Source of the DNA: Dentipellis sp. KUC8613
Lineage: Eukaryota > Basidiomycota > Agaricomycetes > Russulales > Hericiaceae
DNA: 64,000 bases
Reading direction: 5' to 3'
NCBI GenBank assembly: GCA_002286715.1
Contig: NSJX01000003.1
Span: forward strand, 670,680 to 734,679
Both the position numbers and the translations under genes were made by a program. The notes under the pieces were generated by a model that had not been told where the DNA came from, made no database searches, and saw nothing but the letters and a program-made list of their open reading frames with translations. Below, piece after piece: positions 60,895 to 64,000 of this stretch (position 1 is its first letter; the number at the start of each line of letters is the position of its first letter).

Positions 60895-61418
60895 TTGTTC
60901 ATGAGTTGTTCGTTACTATATCCTTTTGAGGTTCTACGATGGTAGGAGCATATAATCGTGTTACTATTAGCTTTTGCATACATACACATCCACATACCAT
61001 GTTCATATAGATCTAGCTATAGGGTAATACACATAATTTTACCAGGCTGCAAAAGGATGTTCAAAGCGTTGCCTGTGAATATGTCACTGGGCCGCCGGCT
61101 TGTCACCGTTCATTCATCTGGGCACTTCACCAATGGCCTGTTCTCAGCGTACCTGCCTCGGCTAGTCGGATGGAACCGAAGGGGTTGCCATGGTTTCTTT
61201 CAGAGGAGGAGGAGGGGTGGCCGGGGAGAGGGCAAACAAAGCCAAAGCGGGGGCATCACGGGGGTTGGAAGGAGAACGGGACCGGCCGTTGCCTGCGATT
61301 GCCTCAATCACTCACCTACAGGCAGGGCCTGTCCCAGCGTCAACCCCCGTCCCTCCTTTCCTCATCCCCCCCTCCTCGTCCAACCATACCGTCCATCCTC
61401 GGAAACAGGGCTAGGAGA
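60895..61418. other. Intergenic about 520 bases, promoter of kelch gene
   Basis: No gene seen. The right half is C/T-rich, as expected for a promoter and leader. Short overlapping ORFs here lack protein signatures. Confidence 0.5.
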
Positions 61419-64000
61419 ATGTCCTTCTTTAGGAGGAAGAACGTACGTCCAGTTTCTCCGTCTTGTCGTCCGTCGCGTATCCATCATCCCGTTTTCCACG
61501 TCCTAGGATAAGCAGCAGCCACAAGCAGCCGCACGGGACAGCGCCCATGAAATGTACGTCTTTTTTACATCCTAGGTCACCAGGACGCTAAGTCTGCGGC
61601 ACGTCGCCAGCAGTCCTGCTCAGCCGAACATCCCTGCTGGCTCTGGCAGTATCAGCCAAGGCCCTGCCGTCGTCGGTGCACCGCGCCCTCCCCGGACAAG
61701 CCCAAACGCCAACATGAATGGCGCTCCCATCCCCAACGGCGTTGTCAGCACACCACCGCAGCAAACGCCTCTCCAGCAGCAGCAATCTCCACCTCAGCAG
61801 CCGCCACCACAACAAGGACCGTCTGACGGCCCGAGCCAGGGGCAGTCGCAACCATCTGGCTCCTCATCATCTTCATCACAGCGACCTGTCTATCCGTGGT
61901 CTGCCCGTCGCCTGCACTTGCAGCCCCCCGTATTACTTCCGAAGGCGGGGGCCCCGCCCCCGACCACCCCTAGTCCGTCACCGTTCCCGCGATATGGCCA
62001 CGCACTCCCTGCGCATGCGACGCCAGCCGGCGAGCTCTTTCTCTTCGGTGGTCTCGTGCACGAGACCGCGCGTAATGACCTGTATGTGTTCAGCACGCGC
62101 GACCTCAGCGCGACGATGCTGCAGACCAAGGGCGAAATGCCGAGTACGCGGGTAGGCCATGCCAGCGCGCTCGTCAGTAGCGTGCTCGTGGTCTGGGGTG
62201 GTGACACAAAGACCGACGGGCGAGCGAAACCTGGCGACAAGCAGGATGAGTCGCTGTACCTGCTCAATCTCGGTGCGCGCTGGTCTTCTATATGCTCACG
62301 TGAGACCTTGGCTAATGCGGTCTATGTAGTCTCGAGAGAGTGGACGCGTGTAAACGTGACTGGTCCTGGTCCAGTGGGCAGGTACGGCCATGCAGTGTGC
62401 ATGATCGGCTCCAAGTTCTTTGTCTTTGGAGGACAAGTCGACGGCGAATTCTTGCAAGATCTTTGGGCGTTCGATCTCAATTCATGTGCGTGTGACTTTT
62501 GGAGTCACGATCTGCTCAGCTGCTGTTGATGCTGATATGCCTATACCGACGCAGTAAAATCGAAGGCTTCATGGGAGCTATTCGAACCGGCGCCTGATTC
62601 GGCTAGGCCTTCGCGACGTACAGGCCACGTCTGCATTGCGCACGGTGACCGCATTATCATGTCAGTTTCTTCATGATCGGCGTTCGCAAATGTCTTACTA
62701 AGGCATCTGCTTTCCAGCTTCGGAGGGACAGACGGCCAATACCATTATAATGATACCTGGGTTTTTGATATCCCGACTCGGCGCTGGACCGAGTTGCAAT
62801 GCATCGGCTACATTCCTTCGCCACGTGAAGGCCATGCTGCAGCCATAGTAGATGACGTCGTCTACGTATTTGGTGGGCGTGGTGTGGATGGGAAGGATCT
62901 TGGTGATTTGACCGCATTCAAGATCTCTAGTGTGTATCTTTCTCCTCGAACAACGAAGTCGATAATAATGGCTGCATGTCTGCTTTCCAGCTCAGCGATG
63001 GTTCATGTTCCAGAACATGGGTCCGTCGCCTAGTGCGAGATCAGGGCATGCCATGGCTTCTAGTGGCACACGGGTCTTTGTCCTCGGGGGAGAGTCCTAT
63101 GCTGCGCCCAAGCCTGAAGAAGCAACGCTAATCCACGTCCTTGATACCAGTACGTGTATCGGCCGCTCTACTTGCTTAATATCTCTAACACATATGCAGA
63201 GCACATTAAATACCCCGATCAGAACAAGCCAGGTGACAAATCGAGACCGACTCGCAAATCTTCCGTTGGTACCGACCTCAATGGCCAATCGTCCCAGCAG
63301 CCCGGTATTGCCGGCCGCCCGCTTTCGCCCCCAATGCAGCAGGGACCTGATGCCGAGGATCTTCGTCGCGCGATGTCACCCCCGAACGCCCGCGTTAAAC
63401 CCGGTCCAAACGGTGTTGCGCCACAGCCCTTCCCGACCAATGGGAAAGGTAAAGCACCCATGCGACCAGCACGGGACGATGACGATGGATTTGGAAATGA
63501 CGAGGGCGAGGTTTCGACAGCCGAGTCTGCTGTCCGCGAACGTGCGCTGTCGCCCGATCAGCAGACGCGCTCGAAGAGCCCGACAGCGGCGCGCGCCGCG
63601 TCGCCGGCTGGACAGCCAACGAATTTGACCAGTGTCGCCATGAGCCTGAATGGTGTGCGCAGTGCATCGCCGGTTGTGGAACGCGAACGCGCCAAATCGC
63701 CGGAGGCCATGCTAAATCCCTATAGCGCATCTGCGACCACGAACGGGTTCGCTGTGGGCCATGGGCAAGGCGGTGGCAAGGGCTCGACGGGTAACATTAC
63801 CGCGGACCTGATCAGGGATTTGAAGGTCAAAGAAGCGGAGGTAGAGGCACTGCGGAAGCAGCAAGGGTGGATGAAGGCGGCGCTGGCGAAGGCGTCGAGG
63901 AGCGGGTTTATTTATGCCGACACCGAGTTTGGGGAGAACGGCCATGACATTGACGAGCAGATGAAGGATCTGGGTGAGCCGAAGGTATCGGAGGTGGTGG
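61419..64000 (+). CDS. Kelch-repeat cell-polarity protein, Tea1/Kel1-like (3' truncated)
   Basis: Fungal polarity proteins of this type mark growth sites and carry a kelch propeller followed by long coiled coils. The start is placed at 61419 (MSFFRRKN, 24-base exon), then 61507-61553 and 61584 onward, which join in frame to SLRHVASSPAQPNIP. A Gln/Pro-rich linker precedes about five to six kelch motifs: YGHALPAHATPAGELFLFGG, RVGHASALVSSVLVVWGG, RYGHAVCMIGSKFFVFGGQ, RTGHVCIAHGDRIIMFGGTDG, PREGHAAAIVDDVVYVFGGRG, ARSGHAMASSGTRVFVLGGES. A disordered S/T-P-rich region follows, and the coiled coil begins at LIRDLKVKEAEVEALRKQQG. The gene runs off the right edge. Confidence 0.85.

Overview
The window is a gene-dense stretch of a fungal nuclear genome, almost certainly a basidiomycete of the Agaricomycotina (mushroom/polypore type). 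Reasons: GC-rich coding DNA, many introns of about 50 bp with GT(A/G)NG donors and occasional very small exons, intergenic gaps of a few hundred bases, and protein families (RIM101, fungal-type TAF1 without bromodomains, bifunctional ADE5,7, PA28-gamma, fungal MED7, SLD2, Tea1/Kel1-like kelch) that read as basidiomycete versions. I see no plasmid, phage, CRISPR, transposon or rRNA/tRNA signal. Exon boundaries were spliced by eye and checked by reading frame and family alignment from memory.

Layout. 1-2076 (+): 3' part of the pH-response regulator RIM101/PacC. 2410-6388 (-): TFIID subunit TAF1, divergent from 6689-7969 (+) proteasome activator PA28/REG-gamma, a gene of tiny exons. 8079-9757 (-): ribosome-assembly WD40 protein RRB1/GRWD1, divergent from 10016-10790 (+) a microsomal glutathione S-transferase (MGST3/MAPEG). 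11032-12527 (+): disordered protein of unknown role. 13041-14223 (+): NOP6-like RRM protein. 14404-15731 (-): Golgi syntaxin SED5, divergent from 16331-17818 (+) NAD-dependent glycerol-3-phosphate dehydrogenase. 18098-20290 (+): ankyrin/CCCH zinc-finger protein. 20812-23655 (-): purine enzyme ADE5,7 (GARS-AIRS), divergent from 24303-27882 (+), a 1130-residue disordered protein.

28579-31797 (-): two unknown genes separated by only 15 bases (possible dicistronic unit). 32955-34782 (-): membrane protein with an Lnt-like carbon-nitrogen hydrolase domain. 35838-38524 and 41500-44222 (+): two paralogous acyl-CoA/4-coumarate-CoA ligase-like genes, both ending in the peroxisomal signal AKL, with MED7 (-) and a BCL7-like gene (+) between them. 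44439-45355 (+): mitoribosomal protein mS23/RSM25, convergent with 45462-47259 (-) proteasome lid subunit RPN5. 47629-50071 (-): F-box/LRR protein. 50621-52389 (-): replication factor SLD2, divergent from 52637-55096 (+), a disordered proline-rich protein.

55097-58704 is the only gene-poor stretch; it holds one secreted T1-type ribonuclease gene (56389-57000). 58705-60894 (+): alpha/beta-hydrolase lipase with a long disordered N-terminus. 61419 to the end (+): kelch-repeat polarity protein, cut by the window end.

Most genes are housekeeping (transcription, ribosome and proteasome assembly, replication, purine and glycerol metabolism). The accessory content is the ligase pair, the Lnt-like protein, the RNase and the lipase. 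The most unusual sequence features are the microexons (5 nt in PA28, 11 nt holding the lipase nucleophile, 15 nt shared by both ligases), a likely GC-AG intron in only one ligase paralog, and the 15-base gap between the two unknown genes.
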